A DNA stretch of 64,000 nt from a virus: positions 30,032 to 94,031 of the IMG/VR virus record IMGVR_UViG_3300033064_003914; one strand, 5' to 3'. A program made the position numbers and the translations under genes. Of the stretch, positions 50,579 to 59,300 are shown piece by piece (within the stretch, counting starts at the first letter, position 1; every line of letters starts with the position of its first letter). The notes beneath the pieces are model-generated. The model saw only the letters and a program-made list of their open reading frames with translations, was not told where the DNA came from and did no database searches.

Positions 50579-51109
50579 TCACTTTTCGCTGCAGCGAAAA
50601 ACCACGGAATATCGGTGCCCCGGAACCGGCAAAATAGAGTGCAACCAAATATACCGAATTTCCCCGCGTATCTGCACTAAGCTTCTTCGCGGGAGCTCCA
50701 CGTCAAACGTAATATTTTCTCGTTCAAACCGCATGATCGCGGCAGACTCAAGGCTCAGTACCGTAATTATGGCGCCAGAGTTTTTACTGTCAACGTGGGG
50801 CTGAATAGTTTGGCCGTGCTCGTATTCGTTAATTGACACAGAGTCGGGCTTAGTGAGCAGTAGGTTGTGCGCCAACAGCCGCTCTGAGTAATCGTCCAAA
50901 TAGTCGGGCACGTACTTAGCCTGCATAAACGAATTGTACGGAATGTTCGAGCCAAAGCGTTGAACGTTCGAGCGGCCAGCGGTTTTTAATTGCTTTTTGC
51001 GCTCGGTGTTATTGAGCGTAGCGATAAGCGCAGCTTCTTCTTCTACCGTAATAAAATCTGCGTAGAGGCTTATCCCGATGTTTTCGCGTCCTGTGACAAG
51101 TTGCTGCAT
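50579..51109 (-). CDS. AlkB-like 2-oxoglutarate/Fe(II) dioxygenase
   Basis: 176 residues with the AlkB iron site: NEYEHGQTIQPHVD (His105, Asp107), distal His157 in YIWLHSI and the 2-oxoglutarate Arg set in RYSVVFR (Arg166, Arg172). PYNSFMQAKYVPDYL in the N-terminal part resembles the nucleotide-recognition lid. The family removes alkyl lesions from DNA or RNA, or oxidises other substrates. A GAGGTGACCGC site precedes ATG 51109. It overlaps the small Cys-rich gene upstream. Confidence 0.88.
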   Translation of the reverse strand: MQQLVTGRENIGISLYADFITVEEEAALIATLNNTERKKQLKTAGRSNVQRFGSNIPYNSFMQAKYVPDYLDDYSERLLAHNLLLTKPDSVSINEYEHGQTIQPHVDSKNSGAIITVLSLESAAIMRFERENITFDVELPRRSLVQIRGEIRYIWLHSILPVPGHRYSVVFRCSEK

Positions 51110-51225
51110 GCGGTCACCTCAGTGCTTCCAGCTTTGTACTTGGGAATGTACGGGCAGTTTTTACATTTGTGTCCGCAACACCGGCCGTACTTCAAAAGCT
51201 GTTCGGCAGTGAGCGGTTTTGTCAT
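51070..51225 (-). CDS. small CCGxxCxxCPY protein (51 aa)
   Basis: A 52-codon frame whose ATG overlaps the stop of the membrane protein gene as ATGA and which ends 40 bp inside the oxygenase gene. The core GRCCGHKCKNCPYIPKY resembles the DUF5522-type CCG-x2-C-x2-CPY cysteine pattern. Four cysteines would bind a metal ion. Start overlap and motif support a real gene. The role is unknown. Confidence 0.72.
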   Translation of the reverse strand: MTKPLTAEQLLKYGRCCGHKCKNCPYIPKYKAGSTEVTACSNLSQDAKTSG

Positions 51226-51470
51226 TTTTTAAATTTGACCACAAGATACGTTCCAAGAAATGCGCCGGCGGCTAGCGGTAGGATATAAACTGGATTTCTT
51301 GAGTACGTCATGACGCCAAGCGCGGCCAACGTATAAATTCCCGAAGTCATGGTTGCCGCCACGACCGGCTGCCTATTGTTTACAGCAATAATATACCATG
51401 CGTAGAGTACATCAATTACAACGTACACGCAAAAAATAGTAAACGCAGTCTGCAGGTCAAAGTCTTTCAT
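51222..51470 (-). CDS. small integral membrane protein (82 aa)
   Basis: Three hydrophobic segments are visible: residues 9-29 (AFTIFCVYVVIDVLYAWYII), 37-55 (VAATMTSGIYTLAALGVM) and 60-78 (PVYILPLAAGAFLGTYLVV). Polar residues YAWY lie in the first. The gene overlaps the upstream metallopeptidase by 4 bp and the next Cys-rich gene by 4 bp. It looks like one of the small multi-pass proteins widespread in phages, of unknown role. Confidence 0.65.
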   Translation of the reverse strand: MKDFDLQTAFTIFCVYVVIDVLYAWYIIAVNNRQPVVAATMTSGIYTLAALGVMTYSRNPVYILPLAAGAFLGTYLVVKFKK

Positions 51471-51814
51471 AGTACAGACTGCATAAAACTACGTTCGTAC
51501 GCCGAATACACCTCGCTGTACGCGACGCCCCACGCCGGGTCATGCGCAAGTTTATTGAACAGCTCATCGGTGGGGGCAGCGTCCAGCATGTGGTTCCACG
51601 CCCGCGCGTGCGCCCACTCGTGGACTAGCACGTCCATGGCGCGGGCCTCGTCCAGCGAGGTGTCAATTTGAATAAGAAATTTTTTACCTTGTTTCCAACA
51701 ACGGCCTTCAAGTCTTTTATTTAACTTTATGCGGCGGACTGATATGGGGTATGCGGGCGGGACCGCCGCCCGAAGCGCCTTAATCAGGTTTTTGTAAGTC
51801 TTGAAATTGGCCAT
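51467..51814 (-). CDS. small zinc metallopeptidase-like protein (HEWAH)
   Basis: 115 residues. The zinc-binding motif HEWAHARAW near residue 65 is followed by a third ligand region with HDPAWGVAYSEVYSAYE, a layout like SprT or other gluzincin-type small metallopeptidases. A basic N-terminal part (KLNKRLEGRCWKQGKKF) precedes it. GGAG lies seven bases before ATG 51814. Its target is not evident; it could act on a host or phage protein. Confidence 0.72.
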   Translation of the reverse strand: MANFKTYKNLIKALRAAVPPAYPISVRRIKLNKRLEGRCWKQGKKFLIQIDTSLDEARAMDVLVHEWAHARAWNHMLDAAPTDELFNKLAHDPAWGVAYSEVYSAYERSFMQSVL

Positions 51815-51908
51815 TCCTTGGCTCCTTATCCCGCAGCCTTTGCGGTTAGTCAGTGTCGCACAGTATGTACTTTGGGGGTAGAGCTATTTTACGGAAACGG
51901 CCTCCTTC

Positions 51909-54900
51909 TCAGTCGTCAGCATTAGGGTCTGAACCGACTAGGAAATCTCGGAGCTTTTCGTAAGTTGTCCGCTTATCGTCTGGCTCGTCTTTAAATTCTT
52001 TTTCAGCTATTACTTTGTGTTTCTTTGGCGAAAGGTATTTTTGATACGCCAACCCCGGGATTGGCGTGCCAACATATAATCGGGGGGCGCGATTTCCAAA
52101 CGTCATGCTTGTGCCCGGAATAATTTTTTTCAGTGTGAGGCTAGGCCCGCCAAGTGATAAATTAAGCGCCATATTCTCGTTTACTGGAAAACGTTTGTAC
52201 CAACGAAAACCAGCCTGCTTGCCGAACGCCACAAGTTCTGCGCTGCATTTACATCGCCATTTGCGTAGTGATTTGTTAATGCGCGAGTCAGGATCGTTAG
52301 CGGTACTGGCGCCGGTGTTCACCCGCTTCATGCCGCACATGCGGGAACAAAACGAATTCTGCCGATCTGCCCGTTCGCCGGTCGGTTTGCTTTCTGTAAC
52401 AGGCGCTTTTAAATTTCCCCCGGTTGCGCGCTCGTAACTTTTTCGGCCCTTTTCATTAAGACCGCCCTCTTCGTTCTTGCCCGCTGAGCGCTGCCAAGCC
52501 GGCGTTCCGCCGGCTTCTTTTTGATTTTTGCCCTCTGCTGTATCCGCAAAACACTCGTCGTCGCTGTCTAAATCTTCGGGGTCCGGGGGCAGTGAAAGCT
52601 GCATGCTGGTAAGCGCAGCTAATGCTTCATTACCCGCAGCGCGTTTGCCAAACTCAAGCGCGGCTGTCTTTTTAGTGCCCATCTCGCGCAGCAACTCTCG
52701 GAAACGTTCGTTGAGCTTTTCTTTTTCGTTAGATAGTCTTTCCAAGATCTCGTCTCCTGTGCGTTCGCGGCGGTGGCCCATTAGCTTGCCCAGCCAGCTC
52801 GGCTCTTCTGACTTTGAGATAAACCGCTGCACACGTACGTCTTTAAGTTCTTCTGGTAAATCGTCGTGGCTGTCAAAGCGCAGACCACGGCCACGCGCCT
52901 GCTGTGTGCGGCTTTCATGCCAATGCGGGTCCAAGAGCTGAATCAAGTTAGTGCCCTTTGTAGACAAGCCTTCGGCGCCAGCAGGGCCAATTAACAGTGC
53001 GCGGAGCTTGCCGGCGTTATAATCCGAAAGCGCCCTCTGTCGCGCTTTCATTGGGACGCCGCCGTGAAACACGCCGTACGGCACATTAAATTTATCTAGT
53101 GCTGCGGCATAAGGCTCTACACCTGCGCCAATATGATTTGAGTAAATAATCGCTTTTTTGCGCGGATCAGAGTCGAGCATTTCTTGTAACTTGGAATAGG
53201 CGTTTTGAAGCTTTCCAGACTGCTGAAATGACTTAAATGCGTCGTTATCTTGGCGGAATGGCCGAGTGCTCACCGAGTTCTGCCGCAAGCCAGTTAAAAA
53301 GCTATTGAGCTTTGCCAACTCGTCTTTGCTCAGCGGAAACTCGCGGTCTAGTTTCCAGAGAAAACCCGGCGGAATCTTTGTACGCAGCGCTTTCTGAATC
53401 TTCTGCTGCGAACCAGACATCGGGACTTCAATCTTCTCTTCGTTGACGTTCACGCCCTCAGGAGTTTTGCTGGCTTGGTAATCAACGCGACCCTCAAGCA
53501 AGCTGCGCAACTCCGCCTCGTTTTTAATAACAGGCTTTACGCCGGGCTTTACACCGCCAAGAAAATTAAACAAACCCGGGTGCACGGTCTTGTAACCAAT
53601 AAACTTCTTCTCAAACTCTTGCGGGGAAATATTCTTTCGCGCAACAATCGAAATAAGATTAGCAAGGTCCGTCGGCGAGTTCGTGATGGGCGAGCCGGTC
53701 AGCAGTAAGACGCGCTTGGCTTGGTTAGCAGCCTCGCGGGCAGCTTGAGCCGCAGATCCCCCGGGGTTTCTAAGCCTGTGCGCTTCGTCCATAATGAGCG
53801 TCTGCGGAGCGCCCTTAAACTTCTTGCCCATTCCAAGCGCTGTATAGCTCAAGATCTCGGGGCTTGAGCCGGTCGTGAATTTCTCGACTTCTTTCTGGAA
53901 GTTCCCCCGCAAACTTGCCGGGGCTACGATTCCATAGTCGTCCTGATATTTCTTTTTAGCAGCTTCGGCAGCAGCAAGGGCCGAGAGAGATTTTCCAGAA
54001 CCTAACCCGTGATACAAAATCATCCGCGGGTTTTCGTCGTTTACGGCATCTTGAATGCGCTCTTGATGCGGCTGAAGATTAACTTCGGGAAGCAGAGCGG
54101 ATTGCTTGGTTAGCTCGCCAAACCGCTTGCGTAATGATTCTTTGTCAGCAAACTGTTCGATGTTTTTCATATGATCGACCAGCTTCACAATATGCGCTTT
54201 TGTTGGCGTAACGTCATTCGGAACAGCCCAGCCAAGATTAGGGTCTGTTGCTGGTGGCGGTGAATACTTATCAGATGCGTATTCGTAAACGTGGCCCTCG
54301 GGGAGCAGCTCGTTGTCTTTGTGGATAAGAAGCTTTGGATTCTCACCACCCACAACAGCCATACCGCGGCGATCCTTAGCCAAAGCGTATAGCGCAGCCC
54401 AATTTATATTGTCAGCCCCGTAAACTCCCGCGCCACCCATGTTCGGCTGAGTGGCTTTGAGCGACGTTAAGCCGGGCGTAGTTGAGCCGTGGTAGAACGT
54501 CTTTTGCGCCGCCACTTTCTCTGCTACATACTTCTGCATAGCTTTTGTTTTGTATGTATCAAGCATCTCGTCTACTGCACCATTTCGCGGCTCGTTAGTG
54601 ACCAATTTCGCAGGGTCGATTCCCCAATTACGTAACGCCCAGCCGCGCCTTGGAGTTGGGTTTTTAGCAAATGGCTTACCATGGCGCGCTTTAAAACTCA
54701 GCCAACGCTTAATCTGCCGGGTGTCTTCCTCAGGAATCCTACGGCCAGACGAATACCGCTTGTACCACTGCGCCCAGCCCTTTGGGTCGTGCTCTGACAC
54801 CCATTCGGGCTTCCATTCGCCCAGACTAGCTAACCTTGGCCCTTGGCCCCTGTACAGCGAGTCATACACGCCCAGAGCTTCAAGCTGTTCGGGTGTGTAA

Positions 54901-54944
54901 TCAGGCTGGAACTTGGCCGCGGTGTCAGTGGGTTGTTCATCCAT
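51909..54944 (-). CDS. SF2 helicase fused to ADP-ribosyltransferase-like and DUF6321-like domains
   Basis: 1011 residues. Residues 45-110 have a conserved phage domain with GWAQWYKRY and RQIKRWLSF. Residues 147-260 (FYHGSTTPGLTSL, GVYGADNINWAALYA) look like a mono-ADP-ribosyltransferase fold. The SF2/SNF2-type helicase core follows: Walker A HGLGSGKS (312-319), DEAH (386-389), TGSPITNSP, GAEGLSTKG and QQARGRGLRF. The C-terminus has TPAWQRSAGKNEEGGLN and FCSRMCGMKR, the DUF6321 pattern, plus ALEFGKRAAG and VAFGKQAG tags. ATP-driven remodelling of nucleic acid is expected. Confidence 0.8.
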   Translation of the reverse strand: MDEQPTDTAAKFQPDYTPEQLEALGVYDSLYRGQGPRLASLGEWKPEWVSEHDPKGWAQWYKRYSSGRRIPEEDTRQIKRWLSFKARHGKPFAKNPTPRRGWALRNWGIDPAKLVTNEPRNGAVDEMLDTYKTKAMQKYVAEKVAAQKTFYHGSTTPGLTSLKATQPNMGGAGVYGADNINWAALYALAKDRRGMAVVGGENPKLLIHKDNELLPEGHVYEYASDKYSPPPATDPNLGWAVPNDVTPTKAHIVKLVDHMKNIEQFADKESLRKRFGELTKQSALLPEVNLQPHQERIQDAVNDENPRMILYHGLGSGKSLSALAAAEAAKKKYQDDYGIVAPASLRGNFQKEVEKFTTGSSPEILSYTALGMGKKFKGAPQTLIMDEAHRLRNPGGSAAQAAREAANQAKRVLLLTGSPITNSPTDLANLISIVARKNISPQEFEKKFIGYKTVHPGLFNFLGGVKPGVKPVIKNEAELRSLLEGRVDYQASKTPEGVNVNEEKIEVPMSGSQQKIQKALRTKIPPGFLWKLDREFPLSKDELAKLNSFLTGLRQNSVSTRPFRQDNDAFKSFQQSGKLQNAYSKLQEMLDSDPRKKAIIYSNHIGAGVEPYAAALDKFNVPYGVFHGGVPMKARQRALSDYNAGKLRALLIGPAGAEGLSTKGTNLIQLLDPHWHESRTQQARGRGLRFDSHDDLPEELKDVRVQRFISKSEEPSWLGKLMGHRRERTGDEILERLSNEKEKLNERFRELLREMGTKKTAALEFGKRAAGNEALAALTSMQLSLPPDPEDLDSDDECFADTAEGKNQKEAGGTPAWQRSAGKNEEGGLNEKGRKSYERATGGNLKAPVTESKPTGERADRQNSFCSRMCGMKRVNTGASTANDPDSRINKSLRKWRCKCSAELVAFGKQAGFRWYKRFPVNENMALNLSLGGPSLTLKKIIPGTSMTFGNRAPRLYVGTPIPGLAYQKYLSPKKHKVIAEKEFKDEPDDKRTTYEKLRDFLVGSDPNADD

Positions 54945-54953
54945 TGCCCGGCC

Positions 54954-55202
54954 CTAAAACAGTTTCTTTATTGCCTTGTAAACTGCAAATATACCAAATC
55001 CGGCCGAAACTAACCCAAGATAGCGCGGCCACGTATAAACCCCGGTAAACCAGTGCACGCCTAAAAAAACAGCTAAACAGCCAATAAGTACAGCCATCCA
55101 TAAATTAAGCCAATACACGCTAAATGATAAAACCAGCGCCAACGGGCCGCACAGGTGGGTAAAAATAAATAACCATACAACTAACAGGGCAAGGCTTTCC
55201 AT
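54954..55202 (-). CDS. small membrane protein (82 aa)
   Basis: Three hydrophobic helices over most of the length (LVVWLFIFTHLCGPLALVL, LWMAVLIGCLAVFLGVHW, YLGLVSAGFGIFAVYKAI) with a short basic end. It overlaps no enzyme domain. It sits between a secreted protease gene and the helicase gene, nine bases before the latter. Its ribosome binding site is weak, so translation may depend on the upstream gene. Confidence 0.6.
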   Translation of the reverse strand: MESLALLVVWLFIFTHLCGPLALVLSFSVYWLNLWMAVLIGCLAVFLGVHWFTGVYTWPRYLGLVSAGFGIFAVYKAIKKLF

Positions 55203-55206
55203 AAGT

Positions 55207-56040
55207 CTATTTTTCTAGTGTGTGAAGGTGGGGGCTCAGCGTTAACCGACTTTGAATGCTGAGCTCATGCAACTCGATTTGCGAGTTAATCCAGTCATAA
55301 TACAGGCTCACGCGCGTATGGCCGGATTCTGTATGATACCGGCTGTCTGGTTTTTTTCCGATATCACACATGACAAACGAGTGAATGCCGGCTAGTTTGT
55401 TACCGAGAAAAAGGCCGCCGCCTGAGTCTCCTGAGCAAATTAAATACTCAAGCTCAGTTCGGTTTTGCTGGCTAGGGGTAAGAATAAGCGCAGGGCCGCG
55501 GGCTAGCTCTATTTTATTGCTGCCCGCGCGCCGTTTTTCGTCATCAGCGTTTGGGCCCGTTAAGAATGTGCCGTTTGAGCCATAGCCGGCCAAGCTGCAA
55601 ATCTGGTCTTGCTCGTCAAAGTCTTTATAGAGTTCTGGATAAAACGCTAATTTCATATCATCGGCGATATAGCACAGCGCTATGTCGTGCAGGCCCAAAA
55701 TTTGAGGCTCTGGCGTATAGTCTGCGTGAATAATCTGCTTTGCAACCGCGACCGTACGGCCGTCGTCAAACATTAGTACCGCTTCGTCGGCTTCATAAAG
55801 CACGTGCGCGGCTGTAATTGCCCAATTGGGCCGTATGAGCACCGCAGACGCAAAAGCCGTCGTGCGGCCATTTTTGCGGGGATAGATAGCCCGCAAACGA
55901 GCGACGCAATTAAATTTTGCGCCATAAGCAAGATATTTAGTATCTGGAGTGTTGGGGTCGCGGGTGCCTGAGTAACTTGGGGCTGGTAGAAGAAGCGTAA
56001 TACCCAAAATTAAAGATAGCAATAGATTGACGCGTCGCAT
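55207..56040 (-). CDS. secreted trypsin-like (S1) serine protease
   Basis: 277 residues. A Sec signal peptide is evident (MRRVNLLLSLILGITLLLPA...SYSG). The chymotrypsin-fold triad follows: His79 in ITAAHVLY, Asp119 in LHDIALCYI, Ser206 in CSGDSGGGLF. Cysteine pairs that could form disulphides are present. ATG 56040 has a strong AAGGAGGCGAAC site. Export of an S1 protease by a phage is unusual; it may process envelope proteins or attack competitors outside the cell. Confidence 0.9.
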   Translation of the reverse strand: MRRVNLLLSLILGITLLLPAPSYSGTRDPNTPDTKYLAYGAKFNCVARLRAIYPRKNGRTTAFASAVLIRPNWAITAAHVLYEADEAVLMFDDGRTVAVAKQIIHADYTPEPQILGLHDIALCYIADDMKLAFYPELYKDFDEQDQICSLAGYGSNGTFLTGPNADDEKRRAGSNKIELARGPALILTPSQQNRTELEYLICSGDSGGGLFLGNKLAGIHSFVMCDIGKKPDSRYHTESGHTRVSLYYDWINSQIELHELSIQSRLTLSPHLHTLEK

Positions 56041-56134
56041 GTTCGCCTCCTTGCGGCTGAGTGCTGCGTTATAAAATGTGCATAGTATCCCCCGGCGTTA
56101 ACTCATAGTTTATCGAAAAGAGGCGCGATGGCTG

Positions 56135-57418
56135 CTATTTGTGTTTAAGCTCTAATTGCGGCGCACCAGCTTCATTCATAAACTGCATGCTTTTTGGTTC
56201 TGTAAACCTAAACCGCTGGCTTACCCACGGATGCTCTTCAGTAAGCACGTTGTCCCAGAAAAGCCGGCCGAGCAAGCTGCCAATAAAAGACGTATTTGTT
56301 TGGTCTTTTGAATAGCCGGGCAGCTCTGCTTGCGCGCCATACCACTTTGGATTCAAAACTTTTCGGCCGGTGATCGCGTCCCAGATGTATTTCTTCTCGT
56401 TAGAAGTTGGCGTAACGTCCCACCGATCAAGCACGCGGCCTTCAAGATTTTTACCGTCTGGCTTTGTCGCAAGCAGCTGATCGCCAAGCAGCGTACTAGA
56501 ACCAAACAAGCCAAAATCTGATGTAGTGACTCCGCTAGAGCCGCTATTCATATTGGCTATAGAACTTTGTGGAGACACCAGCATTTCATTCCTATGTTGC
56601 ATTGATGCGCCGTGCTCGTCTTTGGTTTTCCACGGCAAATTGGTTGGCATAAACAAATTATTCAAGCGCCGCAGATAATCCGGTGACTTCTCGTTAAGCG
56701 AGTAATAGTCTGGGCCTTTGCCGCCTTTATTTTTCTGCCAGTAATCTGCCCCCGCGTCACTATGCACGCCAAAAGACCGCCGAGTAAGTTCACGGCGCGA
56801 TTGCACAACGTCGTCAAGTACATCTTTGTTCCCGCCCAACGCTGGCAAAAGTGCCTTGAGCTCTTCGGGGTCGTAGGCCGGCTTGTCTGCAAAAAACGCG
56901 CGACCAAATTGCGCAAAAGATTTAGGCGTTAAATCAGCGCTGCCGTACCCAGCCGGAATTTTAACGTTAGAGATATACCGACGCGCGCGGTCACCGACAA
57001 CATTTGCGCCCACGCCACCGATTGCCGCGCCCGTAAGAATACGCCGCAATGCTGTCGGCAACTTTTTCTTGTCTTTAGGCGTCGGAGAAAGCATGTCATA
57101 AAGCGCGCCACCACCAGCTCCCGCAGCAGCTCCAAGCAGAATATCCTTGGTATGCACGCCCGGCAGCTGCGCTTTAATGCTCTGCCAGTCTGCAGCTTTT
57201 AAAAGTTTCTTGCGCTGCTGGTCTTCCTGATGCCGTTTATACAGCAGCATTAAGCCCAGTGCGCCGACGCCTGCAAGCGGCACGCCAGCAGCCAAATAAC
57301 CCTTTGGGATATTGGAGTATGGCGTGTACGTGTTCGTAAACCCCGGCTCAGTGTTTGCACTTAGCGTGGGGTCTGTCTGTGCAATTTGTGCCGCGTCGTC
57401 AACGGTGAAGTCTGCCAT
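56135..57418 (-). CDS. glycine-zipper virion-type protein (427 aa)
   Basis: Cysteine-free. The N-terminal 60 residues include one hydrophobic helix (GYLAAGVPLAGVGALGLMLLY) followed by a charged RHQEDQQRKK segment. A second zipper LLGAAAGAGGGALYDMLS with a Lys-rich tail (PTPKDKKKL) lies near residue 95, and a third (ILTGAAIGGVGANVVG) near 130. The rest is soluble and Tyr/Asn-rich (DYWQKNKGGKGPDYYSLNEK, FRFTEPKSMQF). The pattern matches the other presumed ejected or internal proteins. Confidence 0.55.
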   Translation of the reverse strand: MADFTVDDAAQIAQTDPTLSANTEPGFTNTYTPYSNIPKGYLAAGVPLAGVGALGLMLLYKRHQEDQQRKKLLKAADWQSIKAQLPGVHTKDILLGAAAGAGGGALYDMLSPTPKDKKKLPTALRRILTGAAIGGVGANVVGDRARRYISNVKIPAGYGSADLTPKSFAQFGRAFFADKPAYDPEELKALLPALGGNKDVLDDVVQSRRELTRRSFGVHSDAGADYWQKNKGGKGPDYYSLNEKSPDYLRRLNNLFMPTNLPWKTKDEHGASMQHRNEMLVSPQSSIANMNSGSSGVTTSDFGLFGSSTLLGDQLLATKPDGKNLEGRVLDRWDVTPTSNEKKYIWDAITGRKVLNPKWYGAQAELPGYSKDQTNTSFIGSLLGRLFWDNVLTEEHPWVSQRFRFTEPKSMQFMNEAGAPQLELKHK

Positions 57419-57450
57419 GAAAAAAGCTTCCTAATGTGTGAGCCGCTTTT

Positions 57451-59280
57451 TCAGCCTTCTTCGTCGCTACCGTCTTGTTTCTTTTTCTTCTTCTTGCTCA
57501 TAAGGTGATACGCCAGCGCGGATAACCCAGCAGCGCCAAGCCCAGCACCGCCAATTGCGCCCCACGGCAAGTCAGCTAAACCAGCCATAGCGCTTGGCGC
57601 GTCAGCTTTAGGGGCGTCAGCTTTAGGGGCGTCAGCTTTAGGGGCGTCAGCTTTAGGGGCGTCAGCTTTAGGGGCGGCGGGTTTGGTGCCACGTGGGAAT
57701 GGCGTCATACCCGGCTTATCGGGGCCGGTAAAAAGCTCAGGGCCGAGCGTGCTGGCCGCATAAGCGCCCTCGCCTATTGCTTTACCGGCGCTAAGCCGCG
57801 CGTTGTTTACCGCAGATGCGCCCGAGCTTATTGCGTTACCGGCACTACTCGCAGCACTACGGCCGGCGTTAAGTAACGACGCCAGCAGCGTGAGTTTTTC
57901 CGGAACAAGGTCGAGTTTCTGCCCCCCGACTGGCGGCATTCGCGACGGTGCTTGCCCGGGCGCATACTCAGAAGCGTACGGCGACATTTTTGCCGGCATT
58001 TGATCTAGCAGATTAGATCGCACCGGCCGACTCGAGGACGGCGCAACATTACCTGTTAAATTCTCTAAATCATATGCGACCTTCCAGCCAAACGCGTAAG
58101 CGCTTTTTTGGCCAGAGTTATGAATGTCTTTTTCAGCGTGCTCGGTCTCTTCGGTAGCTTCTACGCCGCCGTTAGCTTTTGAAATAGCCTCGTCGGCGTC
58201 CATGGCTTGCATCGGGCCAGTTTGATACACGCCGCGGTCATAATTCTTGTACATGCCCGAATCACACGGAACGCACTTGCTCTTAGCTTCTTTTTTGGCT
58301 TTTTCCTTGTATTCGCTGTCGCTGCTGTTAAATAGCTCGGCGCTCGGCTTCTCGCCCGCAGCTTCAGCCCGCATCAGCGCGTTGTTAAAGCTCTCGTGGT
58401 CGGGCAGCTTCTTTTTAGTCTCGTCTTTTGGGGCCCGTTCGTAGAAGTCCACGCGGTTTGCGACCTTGCGGCCAAAATTAGCCGCGCCAGATTTCACAGG
58501 AAGCCGAGGAGGCGGCGGAGGAGGCATAGCCGGCGAAGGGTTGCCCGCACCAGCACGACGCGCGGCAAATTCCCGAAATTGCGGACCCATGACCTGCTGC
58601 AGTTCTTGAGGAGTACCGCCGCCAGCGTTAAGACGAGCTCGCATAGCCGAGTCCGCGTTTTGTTGCGTTGCGCGGGTGACCACGGGAGCTCGACTAGTCG
58701 GCAGAGTATATCCTAGGCCAGCGTCATTCATGCGCTTCATTTCAGCCATTTCAGTTGGCGTTAATTTGGGTGGCGTCGCAGGAGTGGCCGCAGGAGTGGC
58801 CGCAGGAGGTTTGGGCGCAAGAGGTTTGGGCGCAAGAGGTTTGGGCGGAGCAGGCATAGGCGGAGCAGGCATTTTCGGGACAGCGCGAGGAACAGCTGCC
58901 GCATTAGACGTATTACCAACAGCCTTTGCTGCCGGATTTGCTGCGCCTGTGAAGCCTTTAAAGGCTTTTCCGGCCATAGCCCCGAGCGCGCCAAAGGCAT
59001 TAGCAGCAGCTTTCTCTTCCTTGTAGCACGACCCGCCAGATTTACGGCACGAGCAAGAATTAGAGCACTTGCATGTCGTCACTGTATCACCGCAGCCGCA
59101 CGAACAGGGTTTTGCAGCAGATTTCTCGGCGCTAATTGCTGTAACTTTTTTCCAATTTTTAGCGTCGGGGTAGTCTTTATCACCGGGTTTGGCTGCTTGT
59201 CCTCCGCGCTGTTTCTTAGCGCGAATGTTTGCCCATAAGCCGCCGGCAGCTTGTTTTCCAAAATTAGTAGCGTCGCTCAT
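57451..59280 (-). CDS. modular protein with Cys cluster, FGK-type tags and KADAP repeats (609 aa)
   Basis: N-terminus TNFGKQAAGG; Cys cluster with eight Cys between residues 59 and 85 (CSCGCG, CKCSNSCSC); a Pro-rich region; AANFGRKVANR; a middle domain with CVPCDSG; SAYAFGWKVAYDL; and five perfect KADAP repeats. The C-terminus is a glycine-zipper helix (GGAGLGAAGLSALAYHLMS) ending in a Lys run. The Cys cluster is like that of the Nudix fusion protein. The combination fits a membrane-targeted virion component; its function is unknown. Confidence 0.55.
   Translation of the reverse strand: MSDATNFGKQAAGGLWANIRAKKQRGGQAAKPGDKDYPDAKNWKKVTAISAEKSAAKPCSCGCGDTVTTCKCSNSCSCRKSGGSCYKEEKAAANAFGALGAMAGKAFKGFTGAANPAAKAVGNTSNAAAVPRAVPKMPAPPMPAPPKPLAPKPLAPKPPAATPAATPATPPKLTPTEMAEMKRMNDAGLGYTLPTSRAPVVTRATQQNADSAMRARLNAGGGTPQELQQVMGPQFREFAARRAGAGNPSPAMPPPPPPRLPVKSGAANFGRKVANRVDFYERAPKDETKKKLPDHESFNNALMRAEAAGEKPSAELFNSSDSEYKEKAKKEAKSKCVPCDSGMYKNYDRGVYQTGPMQAMDADEAISKANGGVEATEETEHAEKDIHNSGQKSAYAFGWKVAYDLENLTGNVAPSSSRPVRSNLLDQMPAKMSPYASEYAPGQAPSRMPPVGGQKLDLVPEKLTLLASLLNAGRSAASSAGNAISSGASAVNNARLSAGKAIGEGAYAASTLGPELFTGPDKPGMTPFPRGTKPAAPKADAPKADAPKADAPKADAPKADAPSAMAGLADLPWGAIGGAGLGAAGLSALAYHLMSKKKKKKQDGSDEEG
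57599..57673 (-). repeat. five identical 15-bp repeats encoding KADAP
   Basis: The plus-strand unit GCGTCAGCTTTAGGG is repeated five times without a mismatch, giving Lys-Ala-Asp-Ala-Pro units. Perfect identity at the DNA level indicates recent slippage or selection for a repetitive linker. Confidence 0.95.
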
Positions 59281-59300
59281 GCTTAACTCCTGTGCTCTGT

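Noticed and set aside
57599-57673. CRISPR-like array
   Set aside because: The repeats are contiguous 15-bp codon repeats without spacers and encode KADAP in frame. No CRISPR array was seen anywhere in the window.
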